A stretch of 64,000 nucleotides of DNA from Xenopus tropicalis (GCF_000004195.4 NC_030680.2:149200545-149264544), one strand, 5' to 3'. Shown: positions 1-10,895, numbered from the stretch's first letter. Made by a program: numbers and translations. The notes: a model not told the origin generated them from the letters alone.

Positions 1-739
1 TTGTGAGTTGCAGGTGGGTTTTTGCTAAGCCCTCCCCATTCATTCCTTATTCTCAGTAGGTTTAAATGTATTTGGAAATGTAATTGCAATTGAAATCAGC
101 ATCTGTCTGTTTATATTCTCTGCCCCGGTGGAACAATGTAGCAGAAGCCGGATGATTTACAGGCCTGGAGGCAAATTGACTTCTGCTAAATTGTTTCAAG
201 AGACAGAAGCAGAGAACAGAAAGGGCCCGACAGAGACACCGCCTTCAGAAGCAATTACATTTATACATAACTATAAGCCAGGTGAAGTTCCCCTTTAGAT
301 AAATGAAACTGTAAACAACAAATAATAAAGAAAGACACTAAATCTGGTTTTACCTTCTTATAGCGGTCACCATCTTTGTGTTTTGATCCAGATTTTATTT
401 GGCAGGTAAGTAGCCAAAGCTTGAGCGTTGCCTTTGACTCTTTGCTTGTGTGTTTGGGGTTGGGGGGCACTAATGACTCCACTTTCTCTCGCCTTAATAT
501 GAAAGCGCAGGACTGGCCTATGGAAATACATTGGGTGCATATAAAGGGCTGAACATTCTCTTTCCTGTTGGGAACCCTTGTATAGGAAATGGCTGAAGGT
601 CAAACCATAAGTATTATAGTCACCCATGGGCACAGTCACAGTAGGGGGTACATTCCCACTTGGGGCAATAACACAGTCAACATTTGTACCCTGAGGGTAA
701 GAACCTACGGAGCGGTTGAGTTGCCTGTTATAGATCTCT
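1..739. other. Intronic sequence, no gene seen
   Basis: No splice-bounded coding exon is visible. The stretch around 180-300 (a run of acagaa/gacagaga words followed by an acataactataa segment) resembles one unit of the 112-bp array at 42048-43130, so it may be a lone diverged copy. Short open frames here lack any recognisable domain and I regard them as chance. Confidence 0.5.
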
Positions 740-893
740 GCGGCAAACTGATCCGAAGAGGCTTCCAACGGCAACAATAGGAGTCACGGGTGGAAAGTCC
801 TTTGCATCGATTTGGTAATCTAAGGTCACGTGATGATTCCTCAATGTCACCCGTGACTTCTATTGTTGCTGGTAGAAAGCCTTTTCGGAGAGG
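740..893. mobile_element. Foldback MITE-like element (hairpin 1)
   Basis: Two inverted arms of about 45 bp face each other across a short loop: the left arm (about 745-800) carries CAACAATAGGAGTCACGGGTG and the right arm (about 847-893) carries its near-complement. Arms of this length with a small AT-richer centre are typical of foldback MITEs. The word ACAATAGGAGTC is shared with the hairpin at 1538-1673, so the two belong to one family. No target-site duplication was confirmed. Confidence 0.6.
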
Positions 894-898
894 TTTGT

Positions 899-1216
899 CA
901 TACACGGAGCATTGTAGCTGCCGATATGGGTCCCTTGGACTGATTCGGCCCGTGTAGGGGCAGAAACAACGGGCCTGCCCAACCAACATCTGGCCTGAAA
1001 TCGGGCAGATATCGATCGGGCAGGTTAAAAGAGTCAGTTGGATCGTGGACCACATCGACTCGTTGATGCAGTCCCCGAACCGACTGTGCCATTGCCGCAG
1101 TTAGAATAAGCCTACATTTTTCCGATATCGCCCACCCGTAGGTGGGGATATCGGGAGAAGATCTGCTCACATTGGCGACCTCACCAAGTGAGCGGATCTT
1201 ATCGTGTATGGGCACC
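899..1216. mobile_element. MITE with CATACACGG-type ends
   Basis: The left edge reads CATACACGG and the right edge CGTGTATG, an inverted pair. The interior contains GC-rich inverted words such as CGATATC and GGGCAG. I recognise this general arrangement from abundant frog MITEs, but the superfamily is not certain (hAT is a guess) and the ends have diverged. The open reading frames on the minus strand here are by-products of the element. Confidence 0.5.
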
Positions 1217-1268
1217 TTTAGAGAAGGATCTGTAGATTGTTAGACATTAGGGACTTGTTACCTCTTTA

Positions 1269-1456
1269 GGGTGAAGACACACGGAGCTACTAGTAGCAGC
1301 TACGTGACATGGCTACTAAAACAGACAATGCTGATCATTTACTGATAACTGTCCCTACGTGTGTTTAGCAGGGGCAATTCTCAGTAATGTCTATGGCAGG
1401 AGGTTTTCTGGTGTTTAGTAGCCGTGACAAGTAGCTGCTACTAAGTGTCTTCACCC
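1269..1456. mobile_element. PIF/Harbinger-type MITE with TTA duplication
   Basis: The element begins GGGTGAAGACAC and ends GTGTCTTCACCC, a perfect inverted terminal repeat that continues imperfectly inward for about 40 bp (GTAGCAGCTACGTGAC against GTGACAAGTAGCTGC). It is flanked on both sides by TTA (1266-1268 and 1457-1459). A three-base TWA duplication is the hallmark of PIF/Harbinger transposition. It is 188 bp long and has no coding capacity, so it is a non-autonomous copy. Confidence 0.75.
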
Positions 1457-1459
1457 TTA

Positions 1460-1690
1460 GGCTGATGTCCCATGGAGCTAGTCAGTCGCCCTCGATAAAC
1501 CTCTGCTGTCGCGGGTGACTAACCACTCCACAATGCCTTTCCACCGGGAACAATAGGAGTCGCTAGTGGGTAGGCCTACACATCGTTTCGGCTTTTGAAA
1601 GTCGCTTCCTGCAGGCAACTTCTTACGTTGTGTAGGCCTATCCACCAGTGACTCCTATTGTTCCCGGTGGAAAAACATGAGGGTTTTGGC
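1460..1690. mobile_element. Foldback MITE-like element (hairpin 2)
   Basis: The core is a near-perfect hairpin at 1538-1673. The left arm starts TTTCCACCGGGAACAATAGG, and the right arm is its reverse complement, ending in CCGGTGGAAA. Each arm is about 47 bp, with a loop of about 40 bp. A CATGGAGCTAGTC segment on the left probably belongs to the same element. It abuts the Harbinger-type MITE directly, so elements have accumulated side by side here. Confidence 0.65.
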
Positions 1691-2339
1691 AACGTAAATG
1701 CATTTCCGTTTTCATGTATTCTTTATTGTATTCGGCCTAAGCTCTAGCAGTCCTTACATGTGTATATGGTCAGACTAAAGACATTAACAGTGTAGAATAG
1801 AGTGAGATTAAAAAGATTTATTAGTGACCCTGATTTATCGGCAGCCAATATGGAAAGTGCCAATTTCATTTAACCCAGAATTCAGCATCATTATGCCCAG
1901 CACAAAACCATGCTCCTTTCATGGTAAATCTGGACCGGCGCTTCCCCATGGTGGCAGACTACCAGTATCTGTGAATGGATATTGGAATCTTTTCTGCCCT
2001 GATGTGATTATAGGCAACATAGGGTGGGGTACAAAGGGCCTTAGTGTGAGTTGGAGAAAGGGAACTGGGAAGCTGTGCCAGGGTCGGACTGGGGGGTGAA
2101 GGGCCCACCGGGAGTCCCTTCCCAGGGGCCTTGCAGGTGCCCCCATCAACCGCGTCCCCTAACCCCCCCCGCAGGGCCCCTCACCCAACGTCCTACCCCA
2201 AGTGCGTAAATGTAACGCGTCAGGAGAGGAGCAGTCGGGCATGGGGAGCGCCGCAAGGGTCGGGTCTGGGCTGCCGGGATTTTTCCCAGGGTGTCCCGGC
2301 GGCCCAGTCTGACCCTGAACTGTGCTACCATTTAAGTCC
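1691..2339. other. Intronic sequence with a GC-rich patch
   Basis: Nothing with gene structure is visible. The patch at about 2085-2330 is GC-rich (runs of C and G, several CpGs), but it has no splice-bounded exon, and the predicted frames on both strands are low-complexity. Confidence 0.45.
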
Positions 2340-2750
2340 ACACTGGGTGGGATAGACTGGAAATGGAGGACTAGTTGAGCCCTACTCTTTGTGCTACCGC
2401 AGACAGACTGCTGTTCATAGAGCAAGATAGACTGACTATGAGGGTAGAGTTGTGCCCTACACTGTGTGCTGATACTGGCAGATCCCATAGGGCAGGATAG
2501 ATAAGACTTGGCTGTGAGGGTAGAGTTGTGCCCTACACTGTGTGCTTGGACTGGCAGACTCCATAGGGCAAGACAGACCTGACTTTGAGGGTAGATATGA
2601 GCCCTACACTGTGAGCTAGCATTGGCAGACTCCATTGGGGCGAGATAGACAGGACCTGGCTGTGAGGGTAGATTTGAGGAATATACTGCTGGTTCTGGCA
2701 GACTGCATTAGGTGAGATGGACTGGACCTGGCTGTAAGGGTGGAGGGGAG
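2340..2750 (+). repeat. Degenerate ~76-bp tandem repeat, ~5 copies
   Basis: The words GAGGGTAGAGTTGTGCCCTA and GGCAGACTCCAT recur every 71-77 bp (for example 2446, 2522 and 2593). Units differ by substitutions and small indels, so the array is older than the near-identical arrays further right. Confidence 0.75.
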
Positions 2751-3106
2751 TTAAAAAACATTACATCTATTATGGTTCACTTAAGTTTGCCTTTAAATAA
2801 ATAATTGTATCCAAAAAATGCAACCTAAAGTCTAAGGTACACTGCCCGAACCCAAAAAGTGATTTGTAGCATTGAATATACAGTTAGCTGCAGGGAGTCC
2901 AGTTGCATGGCTTGGTTTGTGCGCCATTTATAACTCAACTGTGTGGTTTCCACTGCCTCTGCCCATACTAACGATTCTTCTTTCATTGAAACCTTCATTT
3001 CCAAGATGGCTTCTAGCAGCTGACTTTCCTCTGCACCAATCGCAATTCAGACTTACTGGCATAAACCACAGGGGTCCTAACGACTCTTCTTTCTTGTCTG
3101 GCCCAG
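2751..3106 (+). other. Intron end with acceptor site for erc2 exon
   Basis: Unique intron. A pyrimidine-rich tract (CGACTCTTCTTTCTTGTCTG) leads into the CCCAG acceptor ending at 3106. No other feature is seen. Confidence 0.7.
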
Positions 3107-3262
3107 GACACCAAAATTGCGTCGCTAGAGAGGAACATTAGAGACCTGGAAGATGAAATCCAGATGATTAAGACAAACGGAGTCTTAAATACGGAGGACA
3201 GAGAAGAAGAGATTAAACAAATGGAAGTGTACAAGAGCCATTCCAAGTTCATGAAGAGCAAG
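3107..3262 (+). CDS. erc2: ERC2 (CAST) internal exon A, 52 codons
   Basis: This 156-bp exon is bounded by a polypyrimidine-CCCAG acceptor and an AAG|GTAATA donor, both phase 0. It encodes 52 residues starting DTKIASLERNIRDLEDE and ending KSHSKFMKSK: heptad-patterned, charged and helical, as expected for the long coiled coil of ELKS/CAST proteins. These proteins are cytomatrix scaffolds at presynaptic active zones that bind RIM, Munc13, liprin-alpha and Bassoon; that role is known for the family and not shown here. I favour ERC2 over ERC1 because, from memory, ERC1 has more divergent residues at this position and in the next two exons. The exon continues in frame into the exon at 10421 across a 7.2-kb intron. 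Upstream exons lie outside the window. Confidence 0.9.
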
Positions 3263-3378
3263 GTAATAATGGCTGGGTATGAAATCGGCTTTGGGGTAAA
3301 AAGCTGTTAAGGTTTTGAATTAATCCTAGAAACAAGTTTCCGTGGGTGGTTTAGTCTTCGGACACCATTGTCCTAGAG

Positions 3379-3678
3379 CAGTGATCCCCAACCAGTGGCT
3401 CGGGGGCAGCATGTTACTCACTAACCCCTTTGATGTTGCTCCCAGTGGCCACAAAGTAGGCGCCATTTTTACATTTCTGGCTTGGAGACAAGTGTTGGAA
3501 GCCCAGAGACACAGTTTTACTCCAAGCAGAGCCTCCTGCAGTCCCTATGGGGCTACCAAATAGCCAATCCCAGTCCTTATTTGACATCCCCAAAGTACTT
3601 TTTTCATGCTTGTGTGGCTCCCCAACACTTTTTACATCTGAGTGTTGCTCATAAGTTAAAAAAAGTTGGGGATCCCTG
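3379..3678. mobile_element. hAT-type MITE with 8-bp target duplication
   Basis: The element starts CAGTGATCCCCAACC and ends GTTGGGGATCCCTG, an inverted pair starting with the hAT signature CAG. It is flanked by the identical octamer TCCTAGAG at 3371-3378 and 3679-3686. An 8-bp duplication with CAG...CTG ends is diagnostic of hAT transposition. It is 300 bp long and non-coding, so it was mobilised by a transposase elsewhere. It lies in the intron 116 bp past the exon donor. Confidence 0.88.
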
Positions 3679-3698
3679 TCCTAGAGTCTGGCATTGTA

Positions 3699-5918
3699 CA
3701 GGTATAGGATCCCTTATCCAGGAACCCATTATCCAGAAAGTCCCAAATTATGGAAAGGCCATCTCCCATAGACTCCATTATAAGAAAATAATTCTAATTT
3801 TTAAAAATGATTCCCTTTTCTCTGTAATAATAAAACAGTACCTGTACTTGATCCCAACTAAGATATAATTACCCCTTATTGGGGGCAGAACAGCCCTATT
3901 GGGTTTATTTAATGGTTAAATGATTCCCTTTTCTCTGTAATAATAAAACAGTACCTGTACTTGATCCCAACTAAGATATAATTACCCCTTATTGGGGCAG
4001 AACAGCCCTATTGGGTTTATTTAATGGTTAAATGATTCCCTTTTCTCTGTAATAATAAAACAGTACCTGTACTTGATCCCAACTAAGATATAATTACCCC
4101 TTATTGGGGCAGAACAGCCCTATTGGGTTTATTTCATGGTTAAATGATTCCCTTTTCTCTGTAATAATAAAACAGTACCTGTACTTGATCCCAACTAAGA
4201 TATAATTACCCCTTATTGGGGCAGAACAGCCCTATTGGGTTTATTTAATGGTTAAATGATTCCCTTTTCTCTGTAATAATAAAACAGTACCTGTACTTGA
4301 TCCCAACTAAGATATAATTACCCCTTATTGGGGCAGAACAGCCCTATTGGGTTTATTTCATGGTTAAATGATTCCCTTTTCTCTGTAATAATAAAACAGT
4401 ACCTGTACTTGATCCCAACTAAGATATAATTACCCCTTATTGGGGCAGAACAGCCCTATTGGGTTTATTTCATGGTTAAATGATTCCCTTTTCTCTGTAA
4501 TAATAAAACAGTACCTGTACTTGATCCCAACTAAGATATAATTACCCCTTATTGGGGCAGAACAGCCCTATTGGGTTTATTTAATGGTTAAATTATTCCC
4601 TTTTCTCTGTAATAATAAAACAGTACCTGTACTTGATCCCAACTAAGATATAATTACCCCTTATTGGGGCAGAACAGCCCTATTGGGTTTATTTAATGGT
4701 TAAATGATTCCCTTTTCTCTGTAATAATAAAACAGTACCTGTACTTGATCCCAACTAAGATATAATTACCCCTTATTGGGGCAGAACAGCCCTATTGGGT
4801 TTATTTCATGGTTAAATGATTCCCTTTTCTCTGTAATAATAAAACAGTACCTGTACTTGATCCCAACTAAGATATAATTACCCCTTATTGGGGCAGAACA
4901 GCCCTATTGGGTTTATTTAATGGTTAAATGATTCCCTTTTCTCTGTAATAATAAAACAGTACCTGTACTTGATCCCAACTAAGATATAATTACCCCTTAT
5001 TGGGGCAGAACAGCCCTATTGGGTTTATTTCATGGTTAAATGATTCCCTTTTCTCTGTAATAATAAAACAGTACCTGTACTTGATCCCAACTAAGATATA
5101 ATTACCCCTTATTGGGGCAGAACAGCCCTATTGGGTTTATTTCATGGTTAAATGATTCCCTTTTCTCTGTAATAATAAAACAGTACCTGTACTTGATCCC
5201 AACTAAGATATAATTACCCCTTATTGGGGCAGAACAGCCCTATTGGGTTTATTTAATGGTTAAATTATTCCCTTTTCTCTGTAATAATAAAACAGTACCT
5301 GTACTTGATCCCAACTAAGATATAATTACCCCTTATTGGGGCAGAACAGCCCTATTGGGTTTATTTAATGGTTAAATGATTCCCTTTTCTCTGTAATAAT
5401 AAAACAGTACCTGTACTTGATCCCAACTAAGATATAATTACCCCTTATTGGGGCAGAACAGCCCTATTGGGTTTATTTCATGGTTAAATGATTCCCTTTT
5501 CTCTGTAATAATAAAACAGTACCTGTACTTGATCCCAACTAAGATATAATTACCCCTTATTGGGGCAGAACAGCCCTATTGGGTTTATTTAATGGTTAAA
5601 TGATTCCCTTTTCTCTGTAATAATAAAACAGTACCTGTACTTGATCCCAACTAAGATATAATTACCCCTTATTGGGGCAGAACAGCCCTATTGGGTTTAT
5701 TTCATGGTTAAATGATTCCCTTTTCTCTGTAATAATAAAACAGTACCTGTACTTGATCCCAACTAAGATATAATTACCCCTTATTGGGGCAGAACAGCCC
5801 TATTGGGTTTATTTCATGGTTAAATGATTCCCTTTTCTCTGTAATAATAAAACAGTACCTGTACTTGATCCCAACTAAGATATAATTACCCCTTATTGGG
5901 GGCAGAACAGCCCTATTG
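3699..5918 (+). mobile_element. TIR MITE with expanded 112-bp core, 3' end missing
   Basis: The left end starts CAGGTATAGGATCCCTTATCC, as in the complete copy at 15853-16468. About 110 bp of single-copy head is followed by a long tandem expansion of the core. The right terminal inverted repeat is absent: the array stops at about 5918 and unique sequence follows. The minisatellite therefore grew from inside a transposon, and the element is truncated. Confidence 0.75.
3808..5918 (+). repeat. 112-bp tandem array, ~19 units, 6-unit higher-order repeat
   Basis: TGATTCCCTTTTCTCTG recurs at 3808, 3921, 4033, 4145, 4257 and on to 5825. The spacing is exactly 112 bp after the first (113). Units carry either TTTAATGG or TTTCATGG, and some carry AAATTATT instead of AAATGATT. 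The order of these markers repeats every six units (672 bp): the AAATTATT variant occurs at about 4593 and 5265. Confidence 0.92.
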
Positions 5919-6590
5919 ATGTCACTGGGCAGGGCTATGATGCACCAATCTCAGTGAGTTCTGGCTGGTTTTCCTAACCGGGCAAGAGGTTTTGACCCAG
6001 ACAGCCCTTCTGAAAACCAGTCTATGGTCAAAACCGGACAGGGGGCAACCCTACATAAGGTGGAGGCACTGCCTAGCTGAGTATTCTGAGAAAAATAACT
6101 CAACCACAATTTCTGCTAAACCACTTATCAACTAACCTATCAGGTTGCAGGAATGCGTTTCCGTGGGATCTCAGCAAACCGCTTTCACTTGACTCCACCC
6201 TGAGAGTTAATGATATTTTTACTGTGCCCCCCCAGCCAATCCCCTGGCACGGAGACGGATAGGGGCACTTTATAACAGATATGATAGATTCCACCGCGTT
6301 GTACTTTGTCGTCATTAGCTAACAGATTCCATGTGTGCCCCCCCGTGACCCCCCCACACAACTCATTTCAATAGGAGCAATGAGTAATAATGATAATTCT
6401 GTAACCATTTGACCCCTTATGGAGTGAAAAATCCATTAAGGAGATAACAAACTCCAGGCGTCGTATCACCAAAAATGACCGATGGGAGTTTATTTAGGAT
6501 TATTTCAAGGGGTGGGAGAAAAAACCCCCAAAAAATTAGGGAGTGTAGTCAGTGTATTTAGTAATTTTAGGAAAAAATGTCAATTAATAG
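5919..6590. other. Intronic sequence, no gene seen
   Basis: Mixed unique sequence with short poly-C/G runs (about 6220 and 6340). No exon, RNA gene or clear repeat was recognised. Confidence 0.5.
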
Positions 6591-7020
6591 GGCTAGTTCA
6601 CCTTTAATTTAATATGTTGTCAACATTGATATTCAGAGACATTTAGCATTTTTTATTTTTTATGGTTTTTCAGTTATTCAGCTTTTTGTTCAGTAGCTCT
6701 CTCTTTAATATTTTAGCAGCTATCTGGTTGCTAGGGTTTCTTTTACTGTAGCAACCAGGCAACGAGAGATGGGAATATGAATAGGAGAGGGCCGGCATAG
6801 ACAGTTAAGGAATGAAAAGTAACAATAATAATAAAACTGGAGCCTCACAGAGCAATAGGGTTTGGCTGCCGGGGTCAGTGACCCCCATTTGAAAGCTGCA
6901 AAGAGGCAGAAGAGGAAGGTAAATAATTCAAAAACTATAAAAAAAAAATAATGAAGACCAATTGGAAAGTTGCTAGGAATAGGCCATTCTGTAACATATT
7001 AAAGTTAACTTAATGGTGAC
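6591..7020. mobile_element. T2/Kolobok-like MITE (GCAACCAGG family), copy 1
   Basis: The ends are inverted relatives: GTTCACCTTTAATTTAATATG on the left and ATATTAAAGTTAAC...GGTGAC on the right. The interior has the words GTTGCTAGGG/CTAGCAACC and GGCTGCCGGGGTCAGTGACC. The same interior recurs at 14434-15170, 40545-41010 and 45468-46195. TTAA-containing ends suggest the Kolobok/T2 group; this assignment is from memory. Confidence 0.65.
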
Positions 7021-7408
7021 CCCACCCCCAACCTTTTAACGTTGCTTATTGGGGTTTATCTTGCTTTAAATTTAAATGTGCTTATAAGGTGAGGGAATAT
7101 ATATATTTATACATGCTGAGAAATCTGCCCCAGCCCTGGGTAGCTGCGAGTGATCGACCCCCTTATGGGCAGAGCCCTGAATACTCCCCCCCCCCACCTT
7201 CATTAGCAAAACTGTAATAACACATAAAACAGGAGCCCAAAACCCTCAGAAATGTGTGCAAAGTTTATGCAACCTGCCAAATTTTGTAAAATGGGAGGGG
7301 TATTTAGGGGGTGTGGTCACAAAATAGCTTTCTTACCCTACTGCCATTACTTTGCACTTCTCTCACCATCTTTCATCTTTTCAGCTATCTCGTCCTGATG
7401 TTTCTATT
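7021..7408. other. Intronic sequence, no gene seen
   Basis: AT-rich intron with a C run at about 7185-7197 and the short frog-like motif GGGGTATTTAGGGGGTG at about 7297. No coding evidence. Confidence 0.45.
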
Positions 7409-8632
7409 TTGCTCTACTGTCTCCATCTTGCCCTACTGTCTCCATCTTGCTCTACTGTCTCCATCTTGCTCTACTGTCTCCATCTTGCCCTACTGTCTCC
7501 ATCTTGCCATACTGTCTCCATCTTGCCCTACTGTCTCCATCTTGCCCTACTGTCTCCATCTTGCCCTACTGTCTCCATCTTGCCATACTGTCTCCATCTT
7601 GCCCTACTGTCTCCATCTTGCCATACTGTCTCCATCTTGCCATACTGTCTCCATCTTGCCCTACTGTCTCCATCTTGCCCTACTGTCTCCATCTTGCCCT
7701 ACTGTCTCCATCTTGTCCTACTGTCCCCATCTTGTCCTACTGTCCCCATCTTGTCCTACTGTCTCCATCTTGCCCTACTGTCTCCATCTTGCCCTACTGT
7801 CTCCATCTTGTCCTACTGTCCCCATCTTGTCCTACTGTCTCCATCTTGCCATACTGTCTCCATCTTGCCCTACTGTCTCCATCTTGCCCTACTGTCTCCA
7901 TCTTGTCCTACTGTCCCCATCTTGTCCTACTGTCCCCATCTTGTCCTACTGTCTCCATCTTGCCCTACTGTCTCCATCTTGTCCTACTCTCTCCATCTTG
8001 CCCTACTTTCTCCATCTTGCCGTACTGTCTCCATCTTGCCCTACTGTCTCCATCTTGTCCTACTGTCTCCATCTTGCCCTACTGTCTCCATCTTGCCCTA
8101 CTTTCTCCATCTTGCCCTACTATCTCCATCTTGCCCTACTGTCTCCATCTTGCCCTACTGTCTCCATCTTGCCCTACTGTCTCCATCTTGCCCTACTGTC
8201 TCCATCTTGCCCTACTGTCTACATCTTGTCCTACTGTCCCCATCTTTCCCTACTGTCTCCATCTTGCCCTACTGTCTCCATCTTGCCCTACTGTCCCCAT
8301 CTTGCCCTACTGTCCCCATCTTGTCCTACTGTCTCCATCTTGCCCTACTGTCTCCATCTTGCCCTACTGTCTTCATCTTGCCCTACTGTATCCATCTTGC
8401 CCTACTGTCCCCATCTTGCCCTACTGTATCCATCTTGCCCTACTGTCTCCATCTTGCCCTACTGTCTCCATCTTGCCCTACTGTCTCCATCTTGCCCTAC
8501 TGTCTCCATCTTGCCCTACTGTCTCCATCTTGCCCTACTGTCCCCATCTTGCCCTACTGTCTCCATCTTGCCCTACTGTCTCCATCTTGCCCTACTGTCT
8601 CCATCTTGCCCTACTGTCCCCACCTTGCCCTG
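7409..8632 (+). repeat. 19-bp minisatellite, ~64 copies
   Basis: The unit TCTCCATCTTGCCCTACTG repeats without any indel for more than 1.1 kb: the same phase occurs at 7441 and 8581, exactly 60 units apart. Variation is by substitution only (GCCATACTG, GTCCTACTG, GTCCCCATC). Because 19 is not a multiple of 3 and the unit has no stop in any frame, all three forward frames stay open for about 440 codons and encode the same SPSCPTVSILPYCLHLALL-type periodic peptide. This is a by-product of the repeat and not a gene. Confidence 0.96.
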
Positions 8633-9397
8633 CTTTTTTTATCTTCTCCTGTTTGTTTAGTAAAATGAAATTGTTCTCTGTGGGATGGGGCAGGACTTGC
8701 CCTTTACAGAAACCCATTCGTTCTGCCCAGACACACACTTTCCTCTCTGGGTTGTGTTTCAGTGACACAAGGAATTTTCGCTCAAGATGAGATGAAGTGT
8801 TAGTGAGGGACATGTGGGTTTCATAAAAATATCTTGAAAATCCTCTTTATCAGCAGTGACTTTTACCATTTCTAGGTGGTTTTTCTTAAATACTTTTGCA
8901 CACACCAAACCTCACACTTGTGCAATCCTGTAATTTATACTTTGCCCCCAGTTTACACTTTATTGTACAATCCCATTACATTTCATTATCAGACCTTTAT
9001 GGATTTTACCTTTGGGCTCGGTGGACTATGGCTCGCACCCCTTAGATTCGGGCTACTTGGCACCAATCACACCTGCGCTACCGGCCCAGGGGCTTCCCAT
9101 CTAATCCAGAGAAAAAAAGAAATTATCACAGATGAAACCCATCAACTTTTTGTAGCTGCTTCTTTGTCTGGATGGATATAGACAGTTATTTCTAGTCTAC
9201 CTCCATTCAGTACAAATGGAATTGACTCATTAATGTAAAAAAAACCAGGCATTCCTGTATGGATGATTCCAGTTGGCTAAATGGGATCATTCCGCACATA
9301 TTGCTGTGCTTAGTGTTTTGGAAAAAGGAATAAATAACAGTTGGCAAATCTCCTTAGGTTCTGCAGCAGGTCAGGTTGGGGCCGCTCCTGCGCTCTG
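8633..9397. other. Intronic sequence, no gene seen
   Basis: Unique AT-moderate sequence. Short open frames on both strands show no domain or splice context. Confidence 0.5.
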
Positions 9398-10107
9398 ATA
9401 AACTTCAGTCACACTTTACTGCTGTGCTGCAAGTTGGAGTGATATCCCCCCCCCCTCACCCCCAGCAGCCGATCAGCAGAACAATGGGAAGGGAGCAAGA
9501 TAGCAGCTCCCAGTAGGTATCAGAATAGCACTCAATAGTAAGAAATCCAAGTCCGGCTTGGGACTCCTCCAGTTACATGGGAGTAGGAGAAACAATAGGT
9601 TAGCTGAAAGCAGTTCTAATGTGTAGCGCTGGCTGAAAGCTCAGACTCAGGCACACTTTACTGCTGCGCTGCAAGTTGGAGTGATATCCCCCCCTCACCC
9701 CCAGCAGCCGATCAGCAGAACAATGGGAAGGGAGCAAGATAGCAGCTCCCAGTAGGTATCAGAATAGCACTCAATAGTAAGAAATCCAAGTCCGGCTTGG
9801 GACTCCTCCAGTTACATGGGAGTAGGAGAAACAATAGGTTAGCTGAAAGCAGTTCTAATGTGTAGCACTGGCTGAAAGCTCAGACTCAGGCACACTTTAC
9901 TGCTGCGCTGCAAGTTGGAGTGATATCCCCCCCCCCCCCAGCAGCTGATCAGCAGAACAATGGGAAGGGAGCAAGATAGCAGCTCCCAGTAGGTATCAGA
10001 ATAGCACTCAATAGTAAGAAATCCAAGTCCGGCTTTGGACTCCTCCAGTTACATGGGAGTAGGAGAAACAATAGGTTAGCTGAAAGCAGTTCTAATGTGT
10101 AGCGCTG
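9398..10107 (+). repeat. ~240-bp tandem triplicate
   Basis: A unit running from CACACTTTACTGCTG through GGAGTGATATCCCCC, GCAGAACAATGGGAAGG and CATGGGAGTAGGAGAAAC repeats three times; GATATCCC lies at 9441, 9683 and 9922. The units are nearly identical apart from the length of the poly-C run, so the expansion is recent. A single inverted copy lies at 40018-40240, which suggests the unit is itself a dispersed element. Confidence 0.9.
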
Positions 10108-10420
10108 ACTCCTTCTGAAATGTCAGACTCCCCAGTGGGATTTTGCTGGGTCCTTGGTTAGTTATATACCTGTTATATATATATTATTAATATATATATT
10201 ATTTGTACAAGTACGTATGAAAATTATTTAGTGTTGCCTTTAATGTTAAAGGTGCTGGGAGTTCAAGATCAACATGTCAAACATCTTTGATGTAGAAAAT
10301 ATCTAACTGATTCTATAATATATGACTATTATACCACTGGCCCCTCCCATGGGGCTTATTTTGGGCTCTTTCTGCCTCACCCCAAAACCCTAACCAACCC
10401 CACTTTTACTTTGCCAACAG
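10108..10420 (+). other. Intron end with acceptor site
   Basis: An AT-rich stretch with TATATA repeats (about 10165-10200) is followed by a pyrimidine-rich run and the CCAACAG acceptor at 10420. Confidence 0.6.
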
Positions 10421-10588
10421 ATCGACCAACTGAAACAAGAACTGTCCAAGAAAGAAACCGAACTCCTTGCCTTACAAACCAAGCTGGAGACTCTCGGTAA
10501 CCAGAATTCCGACTGCAAACAACACATCGAGGTGCTTAAGGAGTCCCTGACGGCCAAGGAGCAGCGAGCGGCCATTTTGCAGACAGAA
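10421..10588 (+). CDS. erc2: ERC2 (CAST) internal exon B, 56 codons
   Basis: This 168-bp exon has a TTGCCAACAG acceptor and a GAA|GTAGGT donor, both phase 0. It encodes 56 residues starting IDQLKQELSKKETELLALQ and ending TAKEQRAAILQTE, a continuous heptad-rich coiled coil with no proline. The NQNSDCKQHIEVLKE segment matches my recollection of ERC2, where ERC1 has a diverged version. It joins exon A in frame. In the family the next residues would be a further coiled-coil block of about 56 residues, which I could not find before the exon at 63881. Confidence 0.92.
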
Positions 10589-10620
10589 GTAGGTCCCTTG
10601 CATGTCTATGTTTTTCTAAA

Positions 10621-10895
10621 TTAAAGGGGAACTGTCACCTTAAGAAATAATTCCAAACCTTGTACAGGTTCACTAAATTCAATAACGTCTACAAAGTGCT
10701 GAATGGAAAGTGAAAGTAACTTCCTGCTCCGCCTCTAGGACTAAGGTATAGAGGCGGGGCAGGCAGTATTTGATTGACAGCTCCGATTTTGAAATAAATT
10801 TTAAAAGGAATGGATGTTTTAATAGAAAAAAGAATTTCGTTCTTATGTTTAATTTGCTTTTTTATAAAATGTGTGGGTGACCGGTCCCCCTTTAA
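10621..10895. mobile_element. T2/Kolobok MITE with TTAA ends
   Basis: The element begins TTAAAGGGGAACTGTCACC and ends GGTGACCGGTCCCCCTTTAA, an imperfect inverted pair with TTAA at each extremity (10621-10624 and 10892-10895). TTAA targets with TTAAAGG ends are the signature of the Xenopus T2 family in the Kolobok superfamily. It is 275 bp and non-coding, starting 32 bp after the exon B donor. Confidence 0.8.

Noticed and set aside
7311..8790. Three overlapping plus-strand frames of 438-449 codons
   Set aside because: They are the same 19-bp repeat read in three frames; the peptide is purely periodic and there is no gene structure.
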